NCBI RefSeq assembly: GCF_002407065.1
Contig: NZ_CP023564.1
Location: forward strand, 682,001-746,000
DNA: 64,000 nt
Direction: 5' to 3'
Origin: Brachybacterium ginsengisoli
GTDB taxonomy: Bacteria > Actinomycetota > Actinomycetes > Actinomycetales > Dermabacteraceae
Of the stretch, positions 24,933 through 34,166 are shown in pieces (within the stretch, counting starts at the first letter, position 1; every line of letters starts with the position of its first letter). Under the pieces are notes generated by a model. That model did not search any database. It saw nothing but the letters and a program-made list of their open reading frames with translations, and was not told the DNA's origin. Position numbers and translations under genes: made by a program.

Positions 24933-25035
24933 GGTGGTCCTTCGCTCTCGCTGTGGCTGACAGGTGGGAGCGGCCGTACGAGGACGATGTCGATGCTGGA
25001 TCGACGGCTCGCCCGGTGAGGCTGCTCGCCCACTG

Positions 25036-25041
25036 ATCGTA
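25036..25041 (-). promoter_or_regulatory. Candidate -10 element for the fhaA operon
   Basis: TACGAT read on the minus strand, about 105 bp upstream of fhaA, is the best sigma-70-like hexamer in this gap. No good -35 hexamer is found at 16-18 bp, so the call is weak. Confidence -1.
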
Positions 25042-25139
25042 TCGCGGGAGCAGGTCGTTCCCGGGCTGGACGGGCGGGGAGGCGGCAAGGGAATCGTGCA
25101 GGGCTGGTGAAGAGGCCGGCGCCGATCGCCGACGCGCGA

Positions 25140-25175
25140 GGGGCCCGGCGCGACCGGATGGACGCGCCGGGCCCC
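25140..25175. terminator. Hairpin terminator after the L,D-transpeptidase gene
   Basis: A perfect 13-bp stem (25140-25152 with 25163-25175) and a 10-nt loop, located 18 bp past the transpeptidase stop on the minus strand. It has no T tract. It separates this gene from the fhaA operon downstream. Confidence -1.
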
Positions 25176-25192
25176 GGAGGGTCCTGCGGGTC

Positions 25193-25924
25193 TCAGTAGA
25201 TGAGCACCCGACGACCCTTGACGAACCAGCTGCCGCCGGACCAGAGGAGGTCGGAGGCGCCGACGGAGATCCGGGCGCAGCCGTGCGAGGCCGGATAGGG
25301 CGGGATCGAGTTCGATCCATGGATCGCCCAGCCGCGGTCGTAGTAGGCGGGGCGGTAGAGGTTGCCCAGCGGGCCGTTCTGCCATCCCGAGGAGTACAGG
25401 CTGTAGATCCTGAAGTCGCCGCGGGGCGTGGTGGCGGTCTTCCATCGGCCGCCGGAGTAGTAGCGCTCGCCGCTTCCGGTCGAGGTGTTGAGGACGTAGG
25501 CCAGCTTCCCGCGGTTGGTCGCGATGAGCAGCTGGCGGCTGAGGTCGATCTCGAAGCCGACCGAGCTGGTCATCTTCCGCCGGGGCTGGACTCCCCGGGC
25601 GATCGCGTCCCTCGTCTTCGCGCCGACGACGCCGTCGCGCGTCAGGCCTGCGGCCTTCTGCAGGGCGAAGACGGCCTGCTCGGTGGTGTGCCCGAAGCTG
25701 CCGTCGGCCCTGCCGCACCAGTACTTCAGGGAGGCCAGGTCGCGCTGCAGCGTCGTGACGGCGGTGCCCCTGTCCCCGCGCCGCAGCACACCGGCCGCCT
25801 GCGCTCCGGTCATGCCCAGGAGCATCCCTGCGCTCAGCGTGCCGGCTCCGATCAGGAGGGTGCGGCGGGGCGTCCCGGCGGCGGGTGGTCTCAGATCCAG
25901 GTGGTCATCGGACGTGCGGGTCAT
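25193..25924 (-). CDS. Secreted L,D-transpeptidase (YkuD) with peptidoglycan-binding domain
   Basis: A protein of 243 aa. An N-terminal export signal has a twin-arginine-like start (TPRRTLLIGAG) and a hydrophobic core ending in AQAAG. A PG_binding_1 domain follows (RRGDRGTAVTTLQRDL to GVVGAKTRDAI), then a YkuD domain with IHGS and SHGCARIS (Cys216 nucleophile). Such enzymes form 3-3 cross-links or attach proteins to the wall. The ATG at 25924 has GGGGGAG 8 bp upstream; a longer frame reaching 26002 lacks a ribosome site. Confidence -1.
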   Translation of the reverse strand: MTRTSDDHLDLRPPAAGTPRRTLLIGAGTLSAGMLLGMTGAQAAGVLRRGDRGTAVTTLQRDLASLKYWCGRADGSFGHTTEQAVFALQKAAGLTRDGVVGAKTRDAIARGVQPRRKMTSSVGFEIDLSRQLLIATNRGKLAYVLNTSTGSGERYYSGGRWKTATTPRGDFRIYSLYSSGWQNGPLGNLYRPAYYDRGWAIHGSNSIPPYPASHGCARISVGASDLLWSGGSWFVKGRRVLIY

Positions 25925-26026
25925 CGGTGGTCTCCCCCGTGAAGTGTGTCCTGCCGAAGGCGGCAGGTGACCATCCTTGCCGCACCAAGAGATGGTAAAC
26001 AAGAGTAAAAGTGTGCAGGTCGCGAG

Positions 26027-26049
26027 GTTTCTAGTCGGTAGTCAGAAAC
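26027..26049. promoter_or_regulatory. Inverted repeat GTTTCT-N11-AGAAAC
   Basis: It lies in the 228-bp divergent gap between the L,D-transpeptidase and the first serine hydrolase gene, beside an AT-richer patch (25990-26050) unusual for this chromosome. It is a possible operator or promoter region for either gene. Only the symmetry supports it. Confidence -1.
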
Positions 26050-26152
26050 ATCCCAGGCGAGGGCGACAATCCGGACATGTCACGATTTCGTCACGACAGG
26101 TCGGGGTGATGGGCGCCGGTCCGTGCGCGCCTCCGTGTGCGATATTTGAGGC

Positions 26153-26983
26153 GTGGAGACCGAGAACGCCCCCGAGATCCCCATCGACGTCGACTTCGGC
26201 TGTGCGCTGGGGGTCTCCGATGCAGAAGGCCCCCTGCACGTCCAGGGCGGGGAGGCGCGGGTCTGGGACCTCGCCAGCGTCTCCAAGCCGCTCACCGCCC
26301 TCGGCGTGCTGGTCGCCGTGGAACGCGGACTGGTCGACCTCGACGAGCCCGCCGGGCCCGAGGGATCCACCGTGCGTCATCTGCTCGCCCACACCGCCGG
26401 CTACGCCTTCGACGGCGACGAGGTGGTCGGGGCCGTCGGCGCGCGACGCATCTACTCCAACACCGGCTTCGAGGTCCTCGCCGTCCATGTCGAGCACTCC
26501 ACCGGCTACGACATGGCCGACTGGCTCGAGCAGACCGTCATCCAGGGACTGGACCTCGTGGACGTCGAGGTGACGGGGTCGCCCGCCGCCGGCTACCGCG
26601 GCTCGATCCGCGACCTGCTGGCCGTGGGAAGGGAGCTGCTCGCGCCCACCCTCCTCTCCGAGGATCTCTGGCGCGAGGCGCGCACGGTCCAGTTCCCGGG
26701 GCTGGCGGGGATCCTGCCCGGCTACGGGCGCCAGAAGCCCAACGACTGGGGTCTGGGCTTCGAGATCCGCGACGGGAAGAGCCCCCACTGGACCGGAGCC
26801 GGCTCGTCCCCCGAGACCTTCGGCCACTTCGGGCAGTCCGGCTCGTTCCTCTGGGTGGATCCGGTCGCGGGCCTCACCGGCGCCTTCCTGGGCGAGGCCC
26901 CCTTCGGGTCCGAGCACGTGCGCGTGTGGCCGGGGCTGACCGATGCGATGCTGGACCGCTTCGGGCCCGGAGCGGCGCGATGA
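26153..26983 (+). CDS. Beta-lactamase-fold serine hydrolase (class C/EstB type), copy 1
   Basis: A protein of 276 aa from GTG 26153. SVSK (Ser42, Lys45) is the SxxK nucleophile motif and IYSNTGFE supplies the YxN motif; the RHLLAHTAGYAFDG region is typical of beta-lactamase-related esterases and D-aminopeptidases. No signal peptide is visible, so it is probably cytoplasmic and unlikely to be a true drug-inactivating beta-lactamase. A GATATT hexamer 7 bp before the GTG could give a leaderless transcript. ATGA overlap with a paralogue of exactly the same length. Confidence -1.
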   Translation: METENAPEIPIDVDFGCALGVSDAEGPLHVQGGEARVWDLASVSKPLTALGVLVAVERGLVDLDEPAGPEGSTVRHLLAHTAGYAFDGDEVVGAVGARRIYSNTGFEVLAVHVEHSTGYDMADWLEQTVIQGLDLVDVEVTGSPAAGYRGSIRDLLAVGRELLAPTLLSEDLWREARTVQFPGLAGILPGYGRQKPNDWGLGFEIRDGKSPHWTGAGSSPETFGHFGQSGSFLWVDPVAGLTGAFLGEAPFGSEHVRVWPGLTDAMLDRFGPGAAR

Positions 26984-27810
26984 CCTCGGGGCGTGACGCG
27001 GGGGAGAGCTCGCTGGACGTGCTGGACGAGTTCGGCTTCGAGGCCGCCGCGATCGTGCTCGGCCCCGAGGGGGAGCGGGCCCGCCGCGGGGACGTCGGGA
27101 GGATCCGTCCCTGGCGCTCGGTGACCAAGGTGCTCACCGGTCTCGGGGCGACCATCGCCCTGCAGGAGGGGAGGGTGGACCTCGAGGACCCCGCCGGCCC
27201 GCCCGGCTCCACCCTGCGGCATCTGCTCGCGCACGCCTCGGGCTACTTCTACGAGTCGGAGAGCACCCTGCAGGCCCCGGGCCTGCGCCGGCACTACTCC
27301 AACTACGGCATCGACGAGGCCGCGCGCCATGTCGAACGGGCGCTGGGCCGGGACTTCGGCGGCTGGATCCAGGAGCGGGTGGCCGACCCTCTGGGGATGC
27401 GCGGCCTGGACTGGACCGGCTCGCCCTCCGTCGGCGCGCACGGCGCGCTCACCGATCTCGCGCTCCTCGCCGCCGAGCTGCTGCGGCCCACCCTCCTCGA
27501 GGAGCGGTGGTGGGCGGAGATGACCGGCGTGCAGCTGCCCGAGCTGGTGGGCATCATGCCCGGCTTCGGCAAGCAGACCCCGAACCCCTTCGGCCTCGGC
27601 ATCGAGGTGCGCGGCGAGAAGACCCCGCACTGGACCGGGGCGGGCAACAGCCCCGCGACCGTGGGGCACTTCGGGATGCTGGGCACCGCCTTCTGGGTGG
27701 ACCCGACGGCCGATCTCGCGCTGGTGATCGGCACCTCGCACGACTTCTGCGACGCCCACCGCACGGTCATGCCGCGCCTCGCCGACGCCGTCCTGGCCGA
27801 GCACGCCTGA
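26980..27810 (+). CDS. Beta-lactamase-fold serine hydrolase, copy 2
   Basis: A protein of 276 aa, a diverged tandem paralogue of the preceding gene. SVTK (Ser47, Lys50) and HYSNYGID (YxN) mark the active site; RHLLAHASGYFYES and GKQTPNPFGLGIEVR parallel copy 1. The C-terminal HTG/HFG region is GHFGMLGTAFWVDP. No signal peptide is seen. Both copies keep catalytic residues, so both are probably active; the substrate is unknown. It converges with folP2, 24 bp away. Confidence -1.
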   Translation: MTSGRDAGESSLDVLDEFGFEAAAIVLGPEGERARRGDVGRIRPWRSVTKVLTGLGATIALQEGRVDLEDPAGPPGSTLRHLLAHASGYFYESESTLQAPGLRRHYSNYGIDEAARHVERALGRDFGGWIQERVADPLGMRGLDWTGSPSVGAHGALTDLALLAAELLRPTLLEERWWAEMTGVQLPELVGIMPGFGKQTPNPFGLGIEVRGEKTPHWTGAGNSPATVGHFGMLGTAFWVDPTADLALVIGTSHDFCDAHRTVMPRLADAVLAEHA

Positions 27811-27834
27811 TCGGACGCCCCGCCGGGCCCCGGC

Positions 27835-28776
27835 TCAGGCGTTGTGCACCAGCGGACCGGCAGGCTCCCGCCAGCCCGCGAGCACCTCGAGCATCTGCAC
27901 CAGGCGCACCGTGGCCGTCACGTCGTGCACCCGCAGCATGCGGGCCCCGTGCTGCACCGCCCAGGCCGCGGCCGCGAGCGAGCCCTCCAGACGCTCCTCC
28001 TTGGGCAGCCCCAGGGACTCGCCGACGACGTCCTTCCTGCTCAGCGCCGCCAGCAGCGGCAGCCCGAAGGCGGCGAACTCGTCCAGGGAGCGCAGCAGCT
28101 CGAGGGTCTGCACGGTGCTCTTGTTCAGATCCGGGCCCGGATCCAGCACGATCTGCTCCCGGGGAACCCCGGCGGCCAGGGCTTGCTCGAGACGGTCGGC
28201 GAGGAACGCCCGCACCTCGCCCACCACGTCGTCGTACTGCGGGCGGGGGAGCGGCCGACGGGGCGCCGCCGCCGAATGCGTGAGGACCAGCGAGGCGCCG
28301 GTGCCGGCGACGGCGTCGGCCATCTCCGGGTCGGAGAGCCCGGTGGTGTCGTTGATCAGGTCCGCGCCAGCGGCGACGGCGGATCGCGCGACCTCCGCAT
28401 GGAAGGTGTCGACCGAGAGCAGCACGTGCGGCGGCAGCTGCTCGCGCAGCGCGGCGAGCACCGGCACCACCCGATCGATCTCCTCGGCCACCGGCAGCGG
28501 GTCACCGGGAGCGAACTTCACCCCGCCGACGTCCACGAGGTCGGCGCCCTCCTGGCCGGCCCGGAGCCCGGCGGTGACCGCGGAGTCCAGTCCCCAGGTG
28601 CGGCCCTCGTCGAAGAAGGAGTCGCGGGTGCGGTTCACGATGGCCATCACGAGCACCCGGCGCGAGGTGTCGGGAAGGGGGCGCGGAGCGTCCAGCAGGG
28701 TCCCGGGGGCGAGGGATAGGGTGGAATCCGACCAGGGGGTCCGACCTGCAGAGCGCTCGTCGTCCGCTGTGTTCAT
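27835..28776 (-). CDS. folP2: Dihydropteroate synthase family protein, FolP2 type
   Basis: A TIM-barrel protein of 313 aa. Signature blocks are VLVMAIVNRTRDSFFDEG, DLVDVGGVKFAPGDP, LSVDTFHAEV, LINDTTGLSDPEM, IVLDPGPDLNK, LLAALSRKDVVG and RMLRVHDV. Several depart from active FolP (NRTRDSF instead of NVTPDSF, DPGPDLNK instead of DPGIGFGK). They match the actinobacterial FolP2 paralogue, which in mycobacteria is reported to lack dihydropteroate synthase activity. Annotation as a folate enzyme should therefore be cautious. The first ~40 residues are a variable extension. Confidence -1.
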   Translation of the reverse strand: MNTADDERSAGRTPWSDSTLSLAPGTLLDAPRPLPDTSRRVLVMAIVNRTRDSFFDEGRTWGLDSAVTAGLRAGQEGADLVDVGGVKFAPGDPLPVAEEIDRVVPVLAALREQLPPHVLLSVDTFHAEVARSAVAAGADLINDTTGLSDPEMADAVAGTGASLVLTHSAAAPRRPLPRPQYDDVVGEVRAFLADRLEQALAAGVPREQIVLDPGPDLNKSTVQTLELLRSLDEFAAFGLPLLAALSRKDVVGESLGLPKEERLEGSLAAAAWAVQHGARMLRVHDVTATVRLVQMLEVLAGWREPAGPLVHNA

Positions 28777-28814
28777 GGTCCGTTCCTCCGCAGTTCAGGC
28801 CGGGTCCCTCTGTC

Positions 28815-28843
28815 TTTGAGGGGCGCCCGACCTGGACTACGTT
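28815..28843 (+). promoter_or_regulatory. Promoter of sqdB
   Basis: TTTGAG (28815-28820) and TACGTT (28838-28843) are separated by 17 bp, a good sigma-70 arrangement. They lie about 80 bp upstream of the sqdB ATG, which has a GGAGG ribosome site about 9 bp before it. Confidence -1.
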
Positions 28844-28908
28844 AGGAGCGCACAGCAAGTAGCACAATCCGGCTGCGGCGCACCTCGCACGCCGGCACCA
28901 GGACCTGA

Positions 28909-30072
<1,164 letters not shown>

Positions 30073-30082
30073 GCATCCTTCC

Positions 30083-31201
30083 GTGAAGATCGCGATCGTC
30101 ACGGAGACCTTCCTGCCCTCCGTCGACGGCGTGGTGACCAGGCTGCGCCACGCCGTCGAACGGTTCACCGATCTCGGGCACGAGGTCATGGTGATCGCCC
30201 CCGAGCTCGGGGTCACCGAGCACCACGGGGCACGGGTGGTGGGCATCCGCCCGGTGACCCTGCCGTTCTACAAGCACCGGCGCTTCACCCTCCCGAGCCC
30301 GAACGTGGACGGCATCATCCGCGGCTTCCACCCGGACGTGGTCCACGCCGCCCAGCCGATCCTGCTGGCCTCCTCGGGCGCCTACGCCGCTCATCGCCAG
30401 CGGATCCCGCTGGTGGCCAGCTATCACACCCACATCCCGCGCTACCTGGACCTCTACCGCGCCTACCGCTGGGGCAAGCCCGCGGTGTGGTGGCAGATCA
30501 AGCGCAACCACGCCCTCGCCGACGTCAACATCGCGACCTCCGAGACGATGAAGGCGGAGCTGGAGGAGAAGGGGATCCGGAACCTGCACGTGGTCAGCCG
30601 CGGCGTGGACACGCAGACCTTCCATCCGCGCTTCGCCTCGAGCGCGATGCGCGAGCGCCTCACCGAGGGGCATCCGGAGAAGAAGCTGCTGGTGTTCGTG
30701 GGCCGGCTCGCGGCGGAGAAGGAGATCCATCGCCTGCGGCCGATGATGGAGCGCCGCGACGACGTGGCGCTCGCGATCGTGGGCGACGGCCCCTACCGGC
30801 GCGAGCTCGAGCAGCTCTTCGCCGGCACCTCGACCCTGTTCCCCGGCTTCATGGAGGGGGAGGAGCTCGCGAGCGCCTTCGCGAGCGCCGATGCCTTCGT
30901 CTTCCCCTCGGTCACCGAGACCCTGGGCCTGGTGATCCTCGAGGGCATGGCCTCCGGCCTCCCCGTGGTGGCCGCCCGCTCGGGGCCGACGATGGAGCAG
31001 GTCACCGACGGGGTGAACGGCCTCCTGTTCGACTCCGGGGACGAGGCGAGCCTGGACGCGGCGCTGACCCGGCTCGGCGACGGCGCGCTGCGCGGGAGCA
31101 TCCGCGAGGCCGCCCGGGCCGAGGCCGAGAAGTTCTCCTGGGAGAACGCCTCGGACGATCTGCTGCGCTACTACGAGATGGCGATCGAGCAGCACGGATG
31201 A
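30083..31201 (+). CDS. sqdX: Sulfoquinovosyltransferase-like GT4 glycosyltransferase (SqdX/SQD2)
   Basis: A GT4 enzyme of 372 aa from GTG 30083. The N-terminal domain begins AIVTETFLPSVDGVVTRL. SQD2-like blocks are HAAQPILLASSGAYAA, SYHTHIPRYL, SRGVDTQTFHPRFAS, FVGRLAAEKE, GDGPYRRELEQLF and the GT4 E-x7-E region SETLGLVILEGMASG-like (here TETLGLVILEGMASG). It would transfer sulfoquinovose from the UDP sugar to diacylglycerol on the inner membrane face. Adjacency to sqdB is decisive for the assignment; without it, it could be a generic phosphatidylinositol-mannosyltransferase-like enzyme. Confidence -1.
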   Translation: MKIAIVTETFLPSVDGVVTRLRHAVERFTDLGHEVMVIAPELGVTEHHGARVVGIRPVTLPFYKHRRFTLPSPNVDGIIRGFHPDVVHAAQPILLASSGAYAAHRQRIPLVASYHTHIPRYLDLYRAYRWGKPAVWWQIKRNHALADVNIATSETMKAELEEKGIRNLHVVSRGVDTQTFHPRFASSAMRERLTEGHPEKKLLVFVGRLAAEKEIHRLRPMMERRDDVALAIVGDGPYRRELEQLFAGTSTLFPGFMEGEELASAFASADAFVFPSVTETLGLVILEGMASGLPVVAARSGPTMEQVTDGVNGLLFDSGDEASLDAALTRLGDGALRGSIREAARAEAEKFSWENASDDLLRYYEMAIEQHG

Positions 31202-31836
31202 GCACCGGTCCCGATCCGGCGCTCGCCGCGGTCCCGACCGCGTCCCTCGCCACGCCTCGTCCCGTGGTCCTCGAGAACGACCGCGTGCGGCTCGAGCCGC
31301 TGGGACCCCAGCACGTCGAGGGCCTGCAAGCGGCGGTGGCCGACGGCGAGATCTGGCGGATCCCCTTTGCGCCCCACGTTCCCGCGCCCGATCAGGTCGC
31401 CGAGCGGGTCGCGGCCCAGTGCGCCTCGGACGAGGCAGGGACCACGGTGTCCTGGGCGGTGATCGACCGGACCGACGGCCGGATCGTCGGCCACACGACC
31501 TACCTGAACATCTCGCGCCGCGACCGCAGGCTCGAGATCGGCACGACCTACCTCGCGGCCTCCGCCCAGCGCACCGGGATCAACGCGGCGATGAAGCTCG
31601 CCCTGCTCGCCCACGCCTTCGAGGAGCTGGGCTGCCTGGGCGTGGAGTTCAGGGTGCACCATCTGAACACCGCCTCCCGCCGCGCCGTCGAGCGCCTCGG
31701 CGCCCAGCAGGACGGCATCCTGCGCGCGCACCGGATCATGCCCGACGGCACCCTGCGCCACACCGTCGTCTACTCGATCCTGGCGTGGGAGTGGAGCGGG
31801 GCGAAGGCGTCGCTCGAGCATCGTCTGCGGCGCTGA
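31198..31836 (+). CDS. GNAT (RimJ/RimL-like) acetyltransferase
   Basis: A protein of 212 aa, ATGA overlap with the glycosyltransferase gene. RimJ/RimL-type GNAT features are VRLEPLGPQHVEGL, GRIVGHTTYLNISRRDRRLEIGTTYL, and RTGINAAMKLALLAHAFEELG followed by FRVHHLNTASRRAVERLGAQQDG. It probably acetylates a protein N-terminus or small amine. It is cotranscribed with the sulfolipid genes, but a direct role in lipid metabolism is not evident. Confidence -1.
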   Translation: MSTGPDPALAAVPTASLATPRPVVLENDRVRLEPLGPQHVEGLQAAVADGEIWRIPFAPHVPAPDQVAERVAAQCASDEAGTTVSWAVIDRTDGRIVGHTTYLNISRRDRRLEIGTTYLAASAQRTGINAAMKLALLAHAFEELGCLGVEFRVHHLNTASRRAVERLGAQQDGILRAHRIMPDGTLRHTVVYSILAWEWSGAKASLEHRLRR

Positions 31837-31940
31837 GCACTGCGCCGATGCTCGCCCTGGACCGTGCGCTCGGCGACCGCGAGGCGGACGCGCTCAGCAT
31901 CCTGGCGGCGCAGCTGTCCTGACGGGACCGTCAGGACGGA

Positions 31941-31979
31941 CCGAGGCCCGGCCCCGCGCAGTGCGGGACCGGGCCTCGG
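31941..31979. terminator. Strong bidirectional hairpin terminator
   Basis: An 11-bp outer stem (CCGAGGCCCGG at 31941-31951 with its complement at 31969-31979) plus a 5-bp inner stem after one mismatch, loop GCAGT. It lies between the convergent sqdB-operon and NlpC/P60 genes and can serve both. Confidence -1.
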
Positions 31980-31997
31980 TGGTGCGGATCGTCCGGA

Positions 31998-32840
31998 TCA
32001 GCGGAAGGTGACGAACCCGGTCGGGTTGCCCCAGATCTCGCGCTCGACGACCTGCTGCTGGGAGCCGGAGGCGTCGATGATCTGGCCGTCGCCGGCGTAG
32101 ATCGCGACGTGGCCGGGCCAGGTCACGAGGTCGCCCGGCTGGGCCTCGGACTGCGAGATGCTGCGTCCCTGCGCGGCCAGCTCGCTGCTGGTGCGCGGCA
32201 CGTCGATGCCCGCGGCGCCGTAGGCGTAGGCCACGAGGCCCGAGCAGTCCATGCCGCTCAGCGAGGAGCTGCCCCAGGAGTAGGGGGTGCCGATGGCGGA
32301 CTGGGCGGCGGCCACGATGGCGGAGCCGCTCGAGGAGGTGGAGCTCGCCGGCACGGCGGTGGCGCCCGCGGCGGTCCCGGCCGCGCCGGAGTCGGCCGAG
32401 CCGCCGAGCGCGCCCTGGGTCGCGGAGCCCACGACGCCGTCGACCGCGAGGCCGCTCTCGCCCTGGAAGTCGATGACCGCGTCATGGGTCATGGAGCCGA
32501 AGTACCCGGTGACGGGGAGGTCGGCGCCCTGCTCGTTGAGCGCGGACTGCAGGGCCTCGACGGCCTCGCCCGAGTCGCCCTGGCGGAGCGTCTGCGAGGA
32601 CGACGAGGAGGAGTCCTGCGCGACGTTCTCGACCGGCGCGGAGGTCGCGGTGACCGCGGCCTCGTCGGAGCCGGCGAGCTCCGTGTCGTTGGCCATCGCC
32701 GAGGTGCCGCCCGCGAAGGCGGTGCCGGCGAGGATGGTGCCGAGCACGGCGCTGCCGCCCACGGCACGGGCCGCGCGTCGGCTGCTGGTGAGCGGGGTGA
32801 CGGCGCGGCCGGCGGCGCGGTGCGTGTTCATGGTGGTCAT
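31998..32840 (-). CDS. Secreted NlpC/P60 peptidoglycan endopeptidase with PG-binding domain
   Basis: A protein of 280 aa. The export signal is unusually long, with basic start RAAGRAVTPLTSSRRAARA then a hydrophobic core to AFAGG. A peptidoglycan-binding domain follows (LRQGDSGEAVEALQSAL to GVVGSATQGAL), a Ser/Ala/Gly linker, and a C-terminal NlpC/P60 domain with DCSGLVAYAYG (catalytic Cys), PGDLVTWPGHVAIYAGDGQ (catalytic His) and IDASG. It cleaves D-Glu/mDAP stem peptides. The start ATG 32840 has AGGA 6-7 bp upstream; it is alone in its transcript. Confidence -1.
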   Translation of the reverse strand: MTTMNTHRAAGRAVTPLTSSRRAARAVGGSAVLGTILAGTAFAGGTSAMANDTELAGSDEAAVTATSAPVENVAQDSSSSSSQTLRQGDSGEAVEALQSALNEQGADLPVTGYFGSMTHDAVIDFQGESGLAVDGVVGSATQGALGGSADSGAAGTAAGATAVPASSTSSSGSAIVAAAQSAIGTPYSWGSSSLSGMDCSGLVAYAYGAAGIDVPRTSSELAAQGRSISQSEAQPGDLVTWPGHVAIYAGDGQIIDASGSQQQVVEREIWGNPTGFVTFR

Positions 32841-33083
32841 GGGGGGTCCTGTCCTTCGGTCGTGCTGGTGGTCTGTCGTGCTCTGGTGGCGTGTCCCGTG
32901 GCGCTGCTCCGGGGGAGCGAAGGGGCCCTGCTGGGCCGGTTCCCACAGCCGGGGCGTCCGGGGTGCGGGGACAACGCTAGGAGCGACCCGCCCTGATCTG
33001 ATCCCGCTTGAACGAGTCGCATCGAGGGATTTACGGGCCATTGACCCGCCGCGGGCTGAGTTGGCGTGGAGGTGGCGCGACTT

Positions 33084-33100
33084 GACCATCGCGGATGGTC
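33084..33100. promoter_or_regulatory. Palindrome GACCATC-GCG-GATGGTC
   Basis: A perfect 7-bp inverted repeat with a 3-bp centre, in the 414-bp gene-free gap 32841-33254 between the NlpC/P60 and ssuB genes. It is embedded in a larger alternative dyad (33062-33070 with 33099-33107). It is a candidate operator; no recognisable riboswitch was found in the rest of the gap. Confidence -1.
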
Positions 33101-33189
33101 CACGCCACACGGCCGTGGACGATCGCGACCGTACGGGACGAGCTGTGGCCCAGGTCGCACCCCGTCGCCCCGTCGCAGGCCTTTCCGCT

Positions 33190-33250
33190 CCGACTATGAC
33201 GGCTTATGACGCAGTTCTGGCGTGCTGCCGTTCTGCGCCGTCATAGTCGG
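33190..33250. promoter_or_regulatory. 14-bp inverted repeat upstream of the organosulfur operon
   Basis: CCGACTATGACGGC (33190-33203) is repeated in perfect inversion at 33237-33250, ending 5 bp before the ssuB start. A partial copy, TTATGACG, lies at 33204-33211. The arms are 47 bp apart centre to centre. This could be two operator sites bound cooperatively, or the arms of an mRNA hairpin that would trap the ribosome site of ssuB. Control by sulfur status is a reasonable expectation from the operon content. Confidence -1.
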
Positions 33251-33254
33251 GGCC

Positions 33255-34166
33255 ATGACCAGCACCGCCACCGAGCCCGGACCGCGCCCGCAGCGCGCCC
33301 GCACCGCGCCCGAGAGCGTGCGCCTGGACGGCGTGGCCCGCTCCTTCGACACTCCGCAGGGACGCCAGGACGTGCTGCGAGGGGTCGACCTCGAGCTCCG
33401 CTCGGGCGAGATCCTCGCCGTCGTCGGCCCCTCGGGCTGCGGGAAGTCGACCCTGCTGCGCCTCATCGCGGGCCTGGACCGACCCAGCGCCGGCGCGCTC
33501 CGCATCGGCGGGACCGCACTGGCCGGCACCGACGAGCGCACCGCGGTCGCCTTCCAGGAGCCGCGCCTGCTGCCCTGGCGCACTCTCGAGAAGAACGTGG
33601 CGCTCGGCCTGCCGCGCGGCACCCCCGCCGCAGAGGGCCGCGCCCGCGTGCGCGAGCTGCTGCGGCTGGTGGGCCTCGAGCACGCCGCCGGACAGCGCCC
33701 CCGCGAGGTCTCCGGCGGCATGGCCCAGCGCGCCTCCCTCGCCCGGGCCCTGGCCCGCAGCCCGCAGGTGCTGCTTCTGGATGAGCCCTTCGGGGCGCTC
33801 GACGCCCTGACCCGTCTGCGCATGCAGGACCTGCTGCTCGAGATCCACGCCGCGGAGCCCACCACCGTCCTGGTGGTGACCCACGACGTCGAGGAGGCGC
33901 TCTACCTCGCCGACCGGGTGCTGCTGCTGCGCTCCCTGCGCGAGGACCCCGCCTCCCCCTCGCTCGACCGGATCGTCGAGGTGCCCGGGGCCCGCCCCCG
34001 TGACCGCGCCGACCACGCCCTGGCGGACCTCCGCGTCGACCTCCTCGCCGGTCTCGGCGTCGACGCCCACCGGCCCGCCGCCCCCTCGTCCCCCGCCAGC
34101 ATCACCCCCGCCAGCACAACCACCGCCAGCACCCCCACCGCCAGCACCACGGAGCACCTCTCATGA
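33255..34166 (+). CDS. ssuB: Sulfonate-type ABC transporter ATPase SsuB
   Basis: A protein of 303 aa from ATG 33255 (GGGG just upstream; an earlier in-frame ATG at 33222 lies within the inverted repeat). Walker A is GPSGCGKST, the Q-loop is FQEPRLLPW as in SsuB/TauB, the signature is VSGGMAQR, Walker B is VLLLDEPFGALDAL and the switch is THDVEEA. The C-terminal ~40 residues are a Pro/Ser/Thr repeat tail (STTTASTPTAST). It energises import of sulfonates or related anions with the next two genes. ATGA overlap with ssuA. Confidence -1.
   Translation: MTSTATEPGPRPQRARTAPESVRLDGVARSFDTPQGRQDVLRGVDLELRSGEILAVVGPSGCGKSTLLRLIAGLDRPSAGALRIGGTALAGTDERTAVAFQEPRLLPWRTLEKNVALGLPRGTPAAEGRARVRELLRLVGLEHAAGQRPREVSGGMAQRASLARALARSPQVLLLDEPFGALDALTRLRMQDLLLEIHAAEPTTVLVVTHDVEEALYLADRVLLLRSLREDPASPSLDRIVEVPGARPRDRADHALADLRVDLLAGLGVDAHRPAAPSSPASITPASTTTASTPTASTTEHLS

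Noticed and set aside
31848-31922. 24-codon frame after the GNAT gene (MLALDRALGDREADALS...)
   Set aside because: No ribosome site and too short; lies just before the terminator. May be a scrap of coding sequence but cannot be supported.
32841-33254. Possible c-di-AMP (ydaO-type) riboswitch before the NlpC/P60 gene
   Set aside because: Such riboswitches often precede wall hydrolase genes in actinobacteria, but the conserved GGGGAACC/CCGAA core blocks could not be found on the minus strand.
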